64,000 bases of DNA from positions 10,542,501 to 10,606,500 of the forward strand of contig JAKSXM010000007.1 of NCBI GenBank assembly GCA_022575985.1. The letters run 5' to 3'. Positions 1 to 12,311 of the stretch are shown here, piece by piece. Source of the stretch: Anagrus nilaparvatae (lineage: Eukaryota > Arthropoda > Insecta > Hymenoptera > Mymaridae). A program made the position numbers and the translations under genes. Within the stretch, counting starts at the first letter, position 1; each line of letters opens with the position of its first letter. The notes under the pieces are model-generated. The model was not told the DNA's origin. It searched no databases and saw only the letters and a program-made list of their open reading frames with translations.

Positions 1-1141
1 AATTTAAAAACTTAATGTGAATTTACTTAAAATATAATTAAAAAACTATAATTGAGCAGTTTCAAATGTGACATACATTTTTGGCTGTCATAGTATTGCA
101 ATTAATTGGAGAACTCCCATTGCTTGATCAAATTTAAGGAAATTTTTTTATTTTTTTTCGTTTTTTTTTTTAAACTTTTATAAGGTATTTAATAGTTCCA
201 ATTTTTACTTCGAAGAGTGATCGAAAAATCTGTCCTCTGTTTTGCAACCTCGTTAATTTTTTGCAGAAGCAAACCGTGCTTTTTCCAGAATTCAAGGAAA
301 AAAATTTTTTCTCTACCCCTATCTCCTCAACCCTTTTATTTGCTAAAAAACAAATAAATAAAATTTATTTTATTTTATTTTTTAATTTATGGGCAATATT
401 TACCTATTTTCACCCCCTGGAAAAACCCTTCCTATATATACAACCCGTATACATACAATTTTTTACCCTCTATAAGTAACTTTAACATTCAATTTTGGTA
501 CTTAATCGAATAAACCCAATATTTTGTTAATTTCTCTTAAAAAAATGGCATTCATTTCATCATTGGTTCCAAAATATTGAAGAAAAAAAACTTTAAATGG
601 GATAGTTTTTGCTAAGTTTAGGGTTTACCCTGGCCGGATTATAACTGGAGTATAAAATTAATTTACTTTTCAAGACTATTGAGGGGTATTAGAGGTGAGG
701 ATAATTTATTTTTGAATAATTCTGGAAAAAGCAGATAATAACAAACTTTTTGCAAAATAAAAATTTTTTTAGAGTTATTTTTAGCAAAAATTTAAGGAGG
801 TTGCAGAAAAAGGCAAATTTTTAGAGTTTTTACAGTCACTTTTTAGACTTATCCCATTTCTAAATTTTGTCAATTAAGAGCAATCATTCTTTGTATTGAA
901 TGTCAAATAGTCTGTTATACGAAGTGTATATTGAATAAACTTTTCGAGAAAAACTATAAACATATTTTAGTAAATATTTTTCACAATAACAAATTAATTT
1001 GCCATAAATAAAATATCAAAAGTTTTAATGCATCCCCAGTATTTATCCTCGACTTTCTAGTTACAAATCTATTCCTTTAAAACTGCTCAATTATTAAAAA
1101 TATAAATCTTTTTAAAATTAGAAATATTCATTATATTATAC
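1..1141. other. No gene seen; probably an intron of the V-ATPase a gene
   Basis: A+T-rich sequence following the GT donor of the fifth V-ATPase exon. The expected next exon was looked for on the minus strand and not found, so this is most simply an intron that continues past the window edge. Short open frames here are in low-complexity sequence. Confidence 0.6.
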
Positions 1142-2925
1142 CGTGCTTGGATCTTCTAATGGTTTATCTAATTCCACTTGTCTTAAAAAAACATTACCAC
1201 GTGATATTCTCCAAAGCATCCTTTCAAAAGCTGGTACGCGTTCACGATTGATTACTCCAGCGACAAATCTATTTATAAAGGATAAAATAATTTTTAAATT
1301 TAGAAAAAAAAAAGATAATTATCCTTTGATGGCTATCATCCCATTGTCCAATGAAATTGAATTTGGTAGTCTCCTTGTAGGGGTGAACTTGATGCATAAA
1401 TGAATATCCATATTTTAATGGAGCTCAAATATTATTTTTTTAAACAAAAAGTTAAGGCAAAAAATTATTTCATGCACTATGTCGAACCAATTTTGAACTC
1501 GGCTAATATTTTATTTATCCGAATCAATATTAATTTACAAGTATACAATATAGATTTGGACGAGGATTTGGAACTCTTGAATAATATAAAAATCTTACGA
1601 AGTTTTCTTCCGAACAAAAGGGGGTTTGAAAAATTAGGAATAGTTTTTTTGGTGTCTAAAAATCGAAAAAAGTTAACTAAATTTTAATCTTGGTCTCTTA
1701 ATATTAAAAGCAGTTTCAGATGCTGACAAAATAAATTATCTATTGATCTAGGAGGCATAAAACTTTATCGGATGTTTTGAATTATTAAATTTAAATAATA
1801 AAATTTTCTAATAAAGGATTATAAAATAATATTTAAGCTCCAAAAAAATGGGTTGCCTTTCATTGAAGATCAATGAGTTCCCAGTTATCGTTGACTTACT
1901 CAAGCCGTCCTCGCCCAGATGGTTGTGGTTGTGTCTCCTCGTTTATCAGCGCCCTGGTGATGGAGTCATTCGTCTCTTCCTGTTGGTACATAAGAATAAG
2001 CGAATCTTGATTCTTCGACAATACGTGATTACTGATTACACGAAGGGGGGAGGGGAATTGCATTAAACAAAAACTGCAGAACTAGTTTTATCTACCTCAG
2101 TAAAGAAAATTTGTGTCTTTTCAAGTACTTGACGAAGTTCCATAAGCTCCAGGTAGTTGTTCTTCAGGTTCATCCCATTTTGGCTCAACTCCAATATGTC
2201 GTTTTCGGTTTTTTCAATTCGGGCCTGTAAAAATATTTCATTTTTAGTATATTTTTGCAAATTTAAAAATTTTTCAATTATATGATGTAGAGCAATTAAA
2301 TAATAACCTCAAGGTCAATAATTTCTCTTGGATTAGGAGCTCTTGGTGATTCCGCGATATTATCCGATATTGGTACACCATCCTTTCTAACCTCGGCTTC
2401 GATGTACCTCAATTTCCGTTCCATTTCGTCACATCTTCTTACCTCACCTACGAATTTCCTTTGAAAATAATTGACATCAACGTTAAGCTATAAATCATAA
2501 ATTTATGTTTTAATTAAAAGATTAACATTTTAATAAGGATAAAAATACATGGAAGTTGCAACTGTTCTAGGATAGCCTTGTCCATTTGTCCTCAAACTAT
2601 ATATCTATTTTAATGCAGATGAAATATCCTTTCTCTCAAGGTCTTAGACTTATAATTTCAAAATTGTGGCACCTAGAGAGTTAAGAATTTGAGAAGACGA
2701 TATTTCATATGCACAAAAACGTGCAGAAAATTTGAAGGTAATTGTGCGTGGTCATTTTGCAATAGTTATACCTTCCATGTATTTTCACTCATAGATAAAA
2801 ATACTTACATCGCGAAATTGAACTGTCCCTCTTTCACCAAGCTCCGATATAGAAAGATAAGCTGCTTCTGGTTGTATAAATAATTGGCATAAAGCCATCT
2901 CCTCACTTCGAAATAGAGCGCCCAT
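1142..2925 (-). CDS. V-type H+-ATPase subunit a (116 kDa), 5' five coding exons, partial
   Basis: Membrane subunit of the V0 sector of the vacuolar proton pump, which couples ATP hydrolysis to acidification of endomembrane compartments. Exons read on the minus strand: 2925-2809 (39 codons from ATG, beginning [10 protein letters not shown]), 2487-2308 (60 codons), 2224-2096 (43 codons), 1979-1900 and 1268-1142. All have GT donors and AG acceptors and compatible phases. The translation shows the conserved N-terminal cytosolic half: the [17 protein letters not shown] junction, [44 protein letters not shown], and [19 protein letters not shown]. That is about 211 residues of a family usually near 830; the membrane half lies off the left edge, since no further exon is seen in 1-1141. 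The start of exon 4 (1979) is the least certain boundary. An AG acceptor at 2956-2958 upstream of the ATG suggests a spliced 5' UTR. Identity is secure; the isoform is not determined. Confidence 0.95.
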
Positions 2926-2958
2926 TTTATACGGACGATATCCTTTTCTTTAGATCTG
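2926..2958 (-). other. Short 5' UTR segment and probable UTR splice acceptor of the V-ATPase a gene
   Basis: Immediately upstream of the V-ATPase ATG the minus strand reads a short leader preceded by TTGTTACAG (AG at 2956-2957 of the plus coordinate). This looks like an intron acceptor, giving a leader of about 30 bases on the coding exon. If used, the transcription start lies further right, somewhere in the repeat-rich stretch. Seen: the acceptor-like sequence. Inferred: its use. Confidence 0.45.
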
Positions 2959-3255
2959 TAACAATGAATTGTTATGTTTACTTAATTAATTGCAAAAATG
3001 AATAAATTACAAATAAATAAAGCATAATTAAAATATTTAGCATGTTTTTTTGAATTTTGAAAAAGTTAGGTAAAATTTTATTTATCCCATTCTAATTTGT
3101 TGTTTTGGCAAAAAATTTAAGCTGAAAATGATACAGCGATATAAATGATTAGGTTTTAAGCACGTTATGAGAACAATTATAATAATTGTAATTTAATATT
3201 AATTTAATATTAATCAACAATAATAATTCAAAAGATCATAATTTAAGATTTTGTA

Positions 3256-3473
3256 CTCTGAAAAAAAAACCGCTTGTTTTTAGCTGAATTCCACTTGTGG
3301 CTAGCGGGATTTTGTTTCTTGCTCAAATGTTTTCAAATATGACTCGAAATCGAAATTCGACTCCAAAATTTTTTCTCATATTGCTGCACGTTTTTAAAAA
3401 ATTTTTTTTTTTAACTTCTAGGTCATTCGCAATCGTTTGACCTACCAGTGGCAAGTAGATTTTTTTTTCAGTG
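3256..3473. mobile_element. MITE, about 218 bp, TA flanks
   Basis: The left end (CTCTGAAAAAAAAACCGCTTG-like) and the inverted right end (CACTGAAAAAAAAATCTACTTG-like) are imperfect terminal inverted repeats, each preceded by TA (3254-3255 and 3474-3475). A TA duplication and no coding capacity suggest a Tc1/mariner-type MITE. Similar run-of-A plus CACTG ends occur in decayed form near 34240, 46260 and 50500. Confidence 0.5.
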
Positions 3474-3475
3474 TA

Positions 3476-4087
3476 TATTTGCTAAGTATTTAAAATTCTA
3501 ATATTTTTTATTTTCATTCAAAATTTTGTTTAGAGTCAAAAACGAATGAAATTTTCATAAAAAAACTATAAATGTAATATACAGGAAGAAACAATTATTA
3601 TATCAAATATTGAGCTTGAACTTTTTTTTTCATTAACATTTTTATCGACAAGTAAATAAGAAATAATTTATAAATAAAAAAAGTTATACGTTTATATAAT
3701 TAAAAAATTTTTTTAAATTTAATTAATAATAATAATAATGAGAGTCAAAGAATATTTAAAATAACTTCAAGATAAATATTTAATTTATTAAAATAAATTA
3801 ATTTAACGTAATATGAAAAATAATATTTCATTATCTTGGTATTTGTCAAGACCAAAAAAACGTATTAAAATTTATTATTTAAAAAAATGATCGCTTAAAA
3901 AATTAATCTTATATCCGAAGTAAAGGTGGTAAGGGATATTGTAAAAAATTCCAATGGTTACAATCAACGAATTTCAGACGTTAATTTATTTAAAAAGAGT
4001 GTATAAAAAATGCTTGTCTTGTATTGGAAAAAATTGATGTAAGTTGTATAAGATAAGGTATCGAATCAATTTTGAAAGAGGGGAGGG
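3476..4087. other. No gene or structured element seen
   Basis: Low-complexity A+T-rich DNA with short AAT runs near 3722-3738. Nothing coding or strongly repetitive was recognised. Confidence 0.5.
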
Positions 4088-4892
4088 TACACTGTAAAAA
4101 AAACTCCGGTGATTTTTCGACAAAATTGGTAAATCTACTAAAATTTAGTAAATTTTCGAAAAAATTCACAATTTTTCGAAAAAAATCGGAAATTCACTAA
4201 TATTTGTAAATTTGCGAAAAAATAGTAAATTTACGATTTATTTTTTCGTAAATTTTCGACAAAATCGTAAATTTACAACTATGTCGTAATTTTACGATTT
4301 TTGTAGAAAAATTGCAATTTTTAATCGAAAATTTGCGACAAACGGTTGTGAAATTACAAGCCATATTTTTTGTACCTAAAAACGCATAGCAAACCAGTTA
4401 GAGTCATAAAATAATGTTTTTTGATTTTATACCATGAGAAAAGATGAATACTTTTATTTTTTTTCGCTACATTTCTTTTAGCAAATAGGTATACAATTAT
4501 TAATATTTTAAGAATAAAAAATATTTTTAATTACGTAAAAAAGGATAATCTGGACGAACAAGTTATTATAAGTAAAAACAGGATGAGTCAATTATAATTT
4601 AAATGGGACATTTTTACTTTAAAAAAAAAAAATTAATTTTGATAATAATTTTTAGTATATGAGGCATTATTTTTTTTTTACTACTTAACTTGAACAAAAA
4701 ACTGAAAAAAAAAATTTGAAGGCACATCGATATAACCCGTGTTTTCAGGTAGTTTGAACCTTCAGAAAACCGAAAAAAATCGTGAACAAGAAATCGGCGA
4801 TAGGTGCCAAAAAGATTTTTCCACTTTTATCTCAAAAACTGCCTTTTTTCGTAACTGAGCTAACCGATTTTCGAAAATTTTTATTTCAGGGA

Positions 4893-5430
4893 TTTAAATT
4901 AAAAGATATTAATATTGGTCAATATGGAACATAAAAATAACAATATAATTATTGCTTTATATAAAATTGATGGAAAATTATTTGTCAGTCTTATTACTGA
5001 CCTAAAAGAATTTAAATGGTTTATTTCGACTCTGTATAGTAGTACGAGCCATCCCCAGTAAAGTGTACTACTATACTTCTTTAGATAAACCAAGATGTTA
5101 AACTTTTCATGATTCTCATTTATATACCATTAGTATATCATTTCTCTTTCGAGAGAAATTACAGTATATGTTCATCGGTGTTTAGGTAGTACAACACAAT
5201 ATATATACTTATATTTATGTATACTTAGTCGAATAACAGTTTAGTTACTGAAAAAGTATGACTATTTTACTATACACAAAGTAGTATATATATAATGGAC
5301 GAACAAAACTGTAATTCTTGGCATATTTTAGACCCAACGCCATAATTTTCCATCAATTTTATATAAAGCAATAATTATATTGTTATTTTTATGTTCCATA
5401 TTGACCAATATTAATATCTTTTAATTTAAA
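4893..5430. repeat. Small palindromic element with about 85-bp terminal inverted repeats
   Basis: 4893-4976 reappears inverted at about 5345-5430, and in the same inverted orientation at about 8393-8475. In addition 4893-5204 as a whole pairs with 8164-8475. A third nested hairpin, 5205-5338 against 5488-5624, overlaps the right end. The pattern suggests successive insertions of palindromic elements into each other's centres. Confidence 0.55.
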
Positions 5431-5625
5431 TTAATGAAAGGAACTCGGAAAGGAACGAATTAATAAAATATTATATTTTAATTTTTTGGCATTGGGTCTA
5501 AAATATGCCAAGAATTACAGTTTTGTTCGTCCATTATATATATACTACTTTGTGTATAGTAAAATAGTCATACTTTTTCAGTAACTAAACTGTTATTCGA
5601 CTAAGTATACATAAATATAAGTATA

Positions 5626-8162
5626 TGACGCATTATTTTTTTTTTACTACTTAATTCGGACAAAAAACTGAAAAAAAAAAATTTGAAAGGACATCGATAT
5701 GACCCATGTTTTCTGGTAGTTTGAACCTTCAGAAAACCGAAAAAAATCGTGAACAAGAAATCGGAGATAGGTGCCAAAAAGATTTTTCCACTTTTATGTC
5801 AAAAACTGCCTTTTTTCGTAACTGAGCTACCCGATTTTCGAAAATTTTTATTTTAGGGGTTTTTCACGGTATTTTTCGGGATTTTTGTTTAAAACAAGTT
5901 AAAAAAAGTTCAAAACTAATAGAAAAAAGGATTCAGCATCGGTTTTTAGCAATATTTTGACATTTATAAGCTAGAAAACCTGTTTTTATTTTTTGCTTTT
6001 TTTCAAATTTGGTTTTATTACTTTTTCTTGCATCTTAGGCTGTTTTTAATCTATGTAAGAGTTAAACTGGTAAATATTGATAATTTTTAGTCCAAATTAA
6101 TTGTTACATACCATTAAGATGCCCTAAAATAATTATTTTAATGCGCTACAATGATAGAACCCGAGAGTCCCAATTTTTTAATTCTTGTTAAAATGAAGTA
6201 ATTACACTTTTCTATCTTAAATATTTTGTCTATTTTATTTTTATCTCATAAAATATATTTTTCCAAGCAAATAAAACTCCATTAATTATTATATGCCCAA
6301 ATATTTTTCATTTTTACACGTTTATAACCAATTTTTTCAATTTTATACAATACGTAATTTTTGACTTATTATACATATTTTCAAGCTGTAAAATTAATTT
6401 AACAAGGGAAGTTCAATACATTAGGAACACAAATTACATCAAATGGTTATGAATGAGTTTATTATGTTGAAAAAATGCCGACTACCCTCCGGTCATTCCA
6501 ATGGGCCTTCTGAGCCTAGAAACGCAGGGCTCAATGAAATAGGGTTTTTTGGTAATATTCAATGAAACGCTAAAACCTCGCAAGTTAACCAGAACTCTTC
6601 TAGTTGGTCTCATTTTTTTGGTGTAACTGTCACCTTCTAAACGCCGTAAACCGCGATTTTTCATCATTAATTTTTTTATTAATGTAGCCAATTAACCAAA
6701 TGGCCATTTTTGGCTGAAAATGACCAATTTTTAAATTGCTGCCAAATTTGTAATTTTTGTTGAAAATGGGTTTTACAAGTCTCAAAATATTTCCGCAAGC
6801 TTCAAGTTTCCAAAAATTTTTTACTCGTCTCATTTCCTTGAGTCGTTTTTAAGATACGGTTCTTCAAAGTTAACATTAAAAATTATCTTTTTATAAAACC
6901 ATAAAATTGGGACTCTGACTTCAAATTATCATATCTGATTAACAAATAATTGAAAAAAGTAGAGTAAAGAATTTTTGGAAATTTGAAGCTTGAGGAAATA
7001 TTTTGAGACTTATAAAACCTATTTTGAACAAAAATTACAAACTTGGCAGCAATTTAAAAATTGGTCATTTTCAGCCAAAAATGGCCATTTGGTTAATTGG
7101 CTACATTAATAAAAAAATTAATGATGAAAAATCGCGGTTTACGGCGTTTAGAAGGTGACAGTTACACCAAAAAAATGAGACCAACTAGAAGAGTTCTGGT
7201 TAACTTGCGAGGTTTTAGCGTTTCATTGAATATTACCAAAAAACCCTATTTCATTGAGCCCTGCGTTTCTAGGCTCAGAAGGCCCATTGGAATGACCGGA
7301 GGGTAGTCGGCATTTTTTCAACATAATAAACTCATTCATAACCATTTGATGTAATTTGTGTTCCTAATGTATTGAACTTCCCTTGTTAAATTAATTTTAC
7401 AGCTTGAAAATATGTATAATAAGTCAAAAATTACGTATTGTATAAAATTGAAAAAATTGGTTATAAACGTGTAAAAATGAAAAATATTTGGGCATATAAT
7501 AATTAATGGAGTTTTATTTGCTTGGAAAAATATATTTTATGAGATAAAAATAAAATAGACAAAATATTTAAGATAGAAAAGTGTAATTACTTCATTTTAA
7601 CAAGAATTAAAAAATTGGGACTCTCGGGTTCTATCATTGTAGCGCATTAAAATAATTATTTTAGGGCATCTTAATGGTATGTAACAATTAATTTGGACTA
7701 AAAATTATCAATATTTACCAGTTTAACTCTTACATAGATTAAAAACAGCCTAAGATGCAAGAAAAAGTAATAAAACCAAATTTGAAAAAAAGCAAAAAAT
7801 AAAAACAGGTTTTCTAGCTTATAAATGTCAAAATATTGCTAAAAACCGATGCTGAATCCTTTTTTCTATTAGTTTTGAACTTTTTTTAACTTGTTTTAAA
7901 CAAAAATCCCGAAAAATACCGTGAAAAACCCCTAAAATAAAAATTTTCGAAAATCGGGTAGCTCAGTTACGAAAAAAGGCAGTTTTTGACATAAAAGTGG
8001 AAAAATCTTTTTGGCACCTATCTCCGATTTCTTGTTCACGATTTTTTTCGGTTTTCTGAAGGTTCAAACTACCAGAAAACACGGGTCATATCGATGTCCT
8101 TTCAAATTTTTTTTTTTCAGTTTTTTGTCCGAATTAAGTAGTAAAAAAAAAATAATGCGTCA
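5626..8162. repeat. Near-perfect palindrome, element copy B (about 1.2-kb arms)
   Basis: 5626 pairs with 8162 and the offset stays constant (paired coordinates sum to 13788) through at least 6482-6691 versus 7097-7306, so the arms have almost no indels there. The outer kilobase is nearly identical between arms. The inner 120 bp or so (about 6700-6825 versus 6963-7088) has many mismatches, and a spacer of about 140 bp at 6825-6963 is unpaired. TA lies outside both TGACGC ends. The same 69-codon frame appears in each arm only because the arms are copies; it is not a gene. Confidence 0.85.
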
Positions 8163-10599
8163 TATATATTGTGTTGTACTACCTAAACACCGATGAACAT
8201 ATACTGTAATTTCTCTCGAAAGAGAAATGATATACTAATGGTATATAAATGAGAATCATGAGAAGTTTAACTTCTTGGTTTATCTAAAGAAGTATAGTAG
8301 TATACTTTACTGAGGATGGCTCGTACTACTATACAGAGTCGAAATAAACCATTTAAATTCTTTTAGGTCAGTAATAAGACTGACAAATAATTTTCCATCA
8401 ATTTTATATAAAGCAATAATTATATTGTTATTTTTATGTTCCATATTGACCAATATTAATATCTTTTAATTTATCTTTTAATTTTTATTTCAGGGGTTTT
8501 TCGCGGTATTTTTAGGGATTTTTTTTTTATGACAAGTTAAAACAAGTTCAAAACTAATACAAGCAAGGATTTAGCATCAATTTTTAACAATATTTCGACA
8601 TTTATAAGCTTGAAAACCTGTATTTATTTTTTGCTTTTTTTCAAATTTTGTTTTATTACTTTTTCTTGCACCTTAGGCTGTTTTTAATCTACGTACCAGT
8701 TATAATGGTAAATATTGATAATTTTTAGTCCAAATTGATTGTTACATACCATCAAGATGCCCGAAAATAATTATTTTAATGCGCTACAATGATGGAACCC
8801 CTAGAGTCCCAATTCTTTAATTCTTGTTAAAATGAAGTAATTATACTTTTCTATCTTAAATATTTTGTCTATTTTATTTTTATCTCATAAAATATATTTT
8901 TCCAAGCAAATAAAACTCCATTAATGATTATGTGCCCAAATATTTTTCATTTTTACACGTTTATTATCAATTTTTTCAATTTTATACAATACGTAATTTT
9001 TGACTGGGAGTTCAATACATTTGGAACACCAAATTATAACAAATGGTTATGAATGAGTTTATTATGTTGAAAAAACATGACGGCTACTCTCCGTTCATTC
9101 TAATGGGTCTTCTGGGCCTAGAAACGCAGGGTTCAATGTTATAAAATAGGGTTTTTTGGCAATGAAACGCTTAAACCTCACAAGTTAACCAAAACACTTC
9201 CGGTTGGTCTCAATTTTTTGGTGTAAGTGTCACCTTTTAAACGCCGTAAACCGCAATTTTCCATCACTAATTTTTTTATTAATGTAGCCAATTAACCAAA
9301 TTACCTATTTTTAATTGCCGCCAAATTCGTAATTTCTAATAAAAAAAGGTTTTGTGTGTCTTGAAAAATTCCTACAAGCTTGAAGTTTCCAAAAATTTTT
9401 TCTCGTCTCATTTCCTTGAGTCGTTTTTAAGAAATGGCTCTTCTAAGTTAACATTAAAAATTAGCTTTTTATAAAACCATATAATTGGGACTCCGACTTC
9501 TAATTATCATATATCTGATGATTAAATAATTCAAAAAAGTAGAGTAAAGAATTTTTGGAAATTTGAAGCTTGTGGAAATATTTTGAGACTTATAAAACCA
9601 ATAATAAACCCATTTTCGTCAAAAATTACAAATTTGGCAGCAATTTAAAAATAGGTCATTTTTAACCAAAAATTACCATTTGGTTAATTGGCTATAGTGA
9701 TGAGAGGATTAACGATAATAAATTACGGTTTACGGCGTTTGAAAGGTGGTATTTACACCAAAAAAATGAAACCAACCAAAGAAAAGAGTAAAAGAGTTTA
9801 AGTTAACTTGTAAGGTTTTAGCGTCTCATTGAAAATTACCAAAAAACCCTATTTCATGGAGCCCTGCGTTTCTAGGCTCAGATGGCCCTTTGGAATGAAC
9901 GGAGAGTAGCCGGCATGTTTTTTCAACATAATAAACTCATTCATAACCATTTGTTATAATTTGGTGTTCCAAATGTATTGAACTCCCCTTTTAATTTAAT
10001 TATACAGCTTGAAAATATGCATAATCGGTCAAAGATTACGTATTGTATAAAATTGAAAAAATTGGTAATAAACGTGTAAAAATGAAAAATATTTGGGCCC
10101 ATAATCATTAATGGAGTTTTATTTGCTTAGAAAAATATATTTTATGAGATGAAAATAAAATAGACAAAATATTAAAATAGACAAGCCTAAGGTGCAAGAA
10201 AAAGTAATAAAACAAAATTTGAAAAAAAGCAAAAAATAAATACAGGTTTTCAAGCTTATAAATGTCAAAATATTGTTAAAAACTGATGCTAAATCCTTGT
10301 TTGTATTAGTTTTGAACTTTTTTTAACTTGTCACAAACAAATATCCCTAAAAATACCGCGAAAAACCCCTGAAATAAAAATTTTCGAAAATCAGTTACGA
10401 AAAAAGGCAGTTTTTGACATAAAAGTGGAAAAATCTTTTTGGCATCTATCGCCGATTTCTTGTTCACTTTTTGTTTCGGTTTTCTGAAGGTTCAAACTAT
10501 CTGAAAAAACGGGTTATATCGATGCGCCTTCAAATTTTTTTTTTCTTCAGTTTTTTGTCCAAGTTAAGTAGTAAAAAAAAAATAATGCCTAATTTATGT

Positions 10600-10800
10600 G
10601 CATTTCTACGAGAAAATACGTTTTATGAGCACTAAAAATGAAAAAAAAAAATTTAAGAGGCAACGATTACCACCATGATTTTCTGATAGTTTGCAACCTA
10701 TAGAATGCAAAAAAAACGTTATCACGGAATCGGCGATGGATGCCAAAAAGATTTTGCCACTTTTATGTCGAAAACCGTGTTTTTCGTATCTGAGCAACAC
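10600..10800. repeat. Diverged fragment of the copy A/B family
   Basis: Contains recognisable but decayed versions of the family's end blocks (ATGCCAAAAAGATTTTGCCACTTTTATGTC, shown here in pieces; ATCGGCGATGG; run-of-A segments) directly after the right end of copy A. It indicates a third, older member of the palindromic family. Confidence 0.45.
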
Positions 10801-10904
10801 AAAATAATTTAAGAAAAATAAAATAGGCGATAACTTCATTAATCAAGATAAAAATTACTTTTTTAAAAAATTACTTACTTTTTTAAAAAATTTAAAATAA
10901 TAGA

Positions 10905-11495
10905 TGACAAAATCTGATTTCCAGGGAAAAACTACTCCAGAAGAAAAAAAAACTTTTCTTTTTACGATGAAATTTAGCCGAGTTGTCGTCAATTTAAGAT
11001 TTTACTCAAAGTTTTATATTGAAAAATGCCTACTTCTGACTTGTTTGATTTTCATCGTAAAATAATAACTTTTTTTTAAAAATCGATTAATTTTTCCTTG
11101 AGAATACATTTCTTCAAAAAAAAATCATTTTTGTTCACAAAATTTTAATTTTTAGGTCAGAAACCTTTGAAAACTGTAATTAGCCAAATTTATTAAACAC
11201 AGTTTTTCATTGGTTTTTGACCTAAATGTTGAAATGTGGTAAAAAATTATTCTTTTCTTGAAGAAATAAATACTCAGGGAAAAAGTAAACGATTTAAAAA
11301 AAAAAATGAGTATTTTACCATAATAATCAAGGGAATAATGCATATTTTAAGTTCAGAAACAGACTTTTTTTAATGTCTTTTTTAAGAAAAATTTGAGTAA
11401 AATCGTAAATTGACGATAACTTGGCTAAATTTCATTGTCAAAAGAAAAGTTTTTTTTTGTTCTTGAGTAGTTTTTCTCTGGCAATCACTATCGAC
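10905..11495. repeat. Foldback/MITE-like palindrome of about 590 bp
   Basis: Left block at 10921-10937 (CCAGGGAAAAACTACTC) pairs with 11464-11480, and pairing continues inward through the TTTAGCCAAGTT and GTCAATTTA blocks to a centre near 11200. It lies inside the outer TA-flanked element and has no coding capacity. Confidence 0.6.
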
Positions 11496-11947
11496 TATAT
11501 GGCCCATATCATTCGATTCCTGAGACATTCCTCTAACAAACTGTATATGTCTTTATTCGGAAATTCAAATGACGGAGCGTCCTTAAGTATGGTATAAAAT
11601 AAAAAAACATTATTTTATGACTCTAAATGGTTTGCTATGCGTTTTTAGATACGAAAAATAGGACTTGTAATTTCACAATTGTTTGTCGCAAATTTTCGAT
11701 TAAAAATTGCAATTTTTCTACAAAAATCGTAAAATTACGAGATAGTTGTAAATTTACGATTTTGTCGAAAATTTACGAAAAAATAAATCGTAAATTTACT
11801 ATTTTTTCGCAAATTTACAAATATTAGTAAATTTCCGATTTTTTTCGAAAAATTGCGAATTTTTTCGAAAATTTACTAAATTTTAGTAAATTTTAGTAAA
11901 TTTACCAATTTTGTCGAAAAATCACCGGAGTTTTTTTTAACAGTGTA

Positions 11948-12309
11948 TACAAGAAAATATTTAGTAAAACTTTATAAGTTTAGTGAGATGAGCTAAAGCT
12001 ATCATATTTTTTTTTAAATACCACTTAAAGTGGCAAATCCTAAGACCATAGATACAAGAAGGTATATTTGACTATATAACCAATTAAAAAAGCGATCATG
12101 TGGACTAGATCTAGCACGTGGTTTCATTTATTATTTTATTACATTTTTAAAATGTCTTTTTGGAATATTATGTGCTAGAAAAAACTTACTTTTGAATAAA
12201 TAGATAATTTTTTTCTTCTTATCTAAAATTATGCATTTTTTATCTTTACTCTAGTATTTTAATTTTATAGTTTTTGTATTGTTATTATTATAAATAATAA
12301 TAATAACAC
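11948..12309. other. No gene seen
   Basis: Unstructured A+T-rich sequence between two repeat clusters, ending in a short AAT run near 12290-12304. Confidence 0.5.
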
Positions 12310-12311
12310 AT

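Larger units (their letters stand above)
4660..10592. repeat. Palindromic element copy A, split by a 3.6-kb insertion
   Basis: Left arm is in two pieces, 4660-4892 and about 8484-9480; right arm is about 9500-10592 in inverted orientation. Landmarks shared by the arms include the run-of-A ends, the TTCGAAAATTTTTATTTCAGGG block and the TCATAACCATTTG block. The right arm lacks a segment of 100-200 bp present on the left. The arms are clearly diverged, so this copy is older than copy B. The short sequence AATTTTTATTTCAGGG occurs on both sides of the insertion (near 4875-4890 and 8480-8496) and may be its target duplication. Confidence 0.65.
4090..11945. mobile_element. Outer element of a transposon nest, long TIRs, TA flanks
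   Basis: The two ends are inverted repeats of roughly 350 bp: 4090-4437 pairs with about 11589-11945. Both begin CACTGTaAAAAAAACTCCGG and contain many TCGTAAATTTACGA-like blocks. TA dinucleotides flank both ends (4088-4089 and 11946-11947). The interior contains at least four other palindromic elements, so the original host was probably a MITE of well under 1 kb. No transposase frame is present. Seen: TIRs and flanks. Inferred: Tc1/mariner-like origin from the TA duplication. Confidence 0.7.

Noticed and set aside
1143..1687. Two overlapping plus-strand frames (ATGA overlap)
   Set aside because: The first lies antisense to a firmly identified V-ATPase exon (1142-1268) and continues into its intron; the second is low-complexity intronic sequence.
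6482..7306. Identical 69-codon frames on opposite strands
   Set aside because: They are the same DNA in the two arms of a palindrome, with no protein family recognised and the same sequence decayed in copy A.
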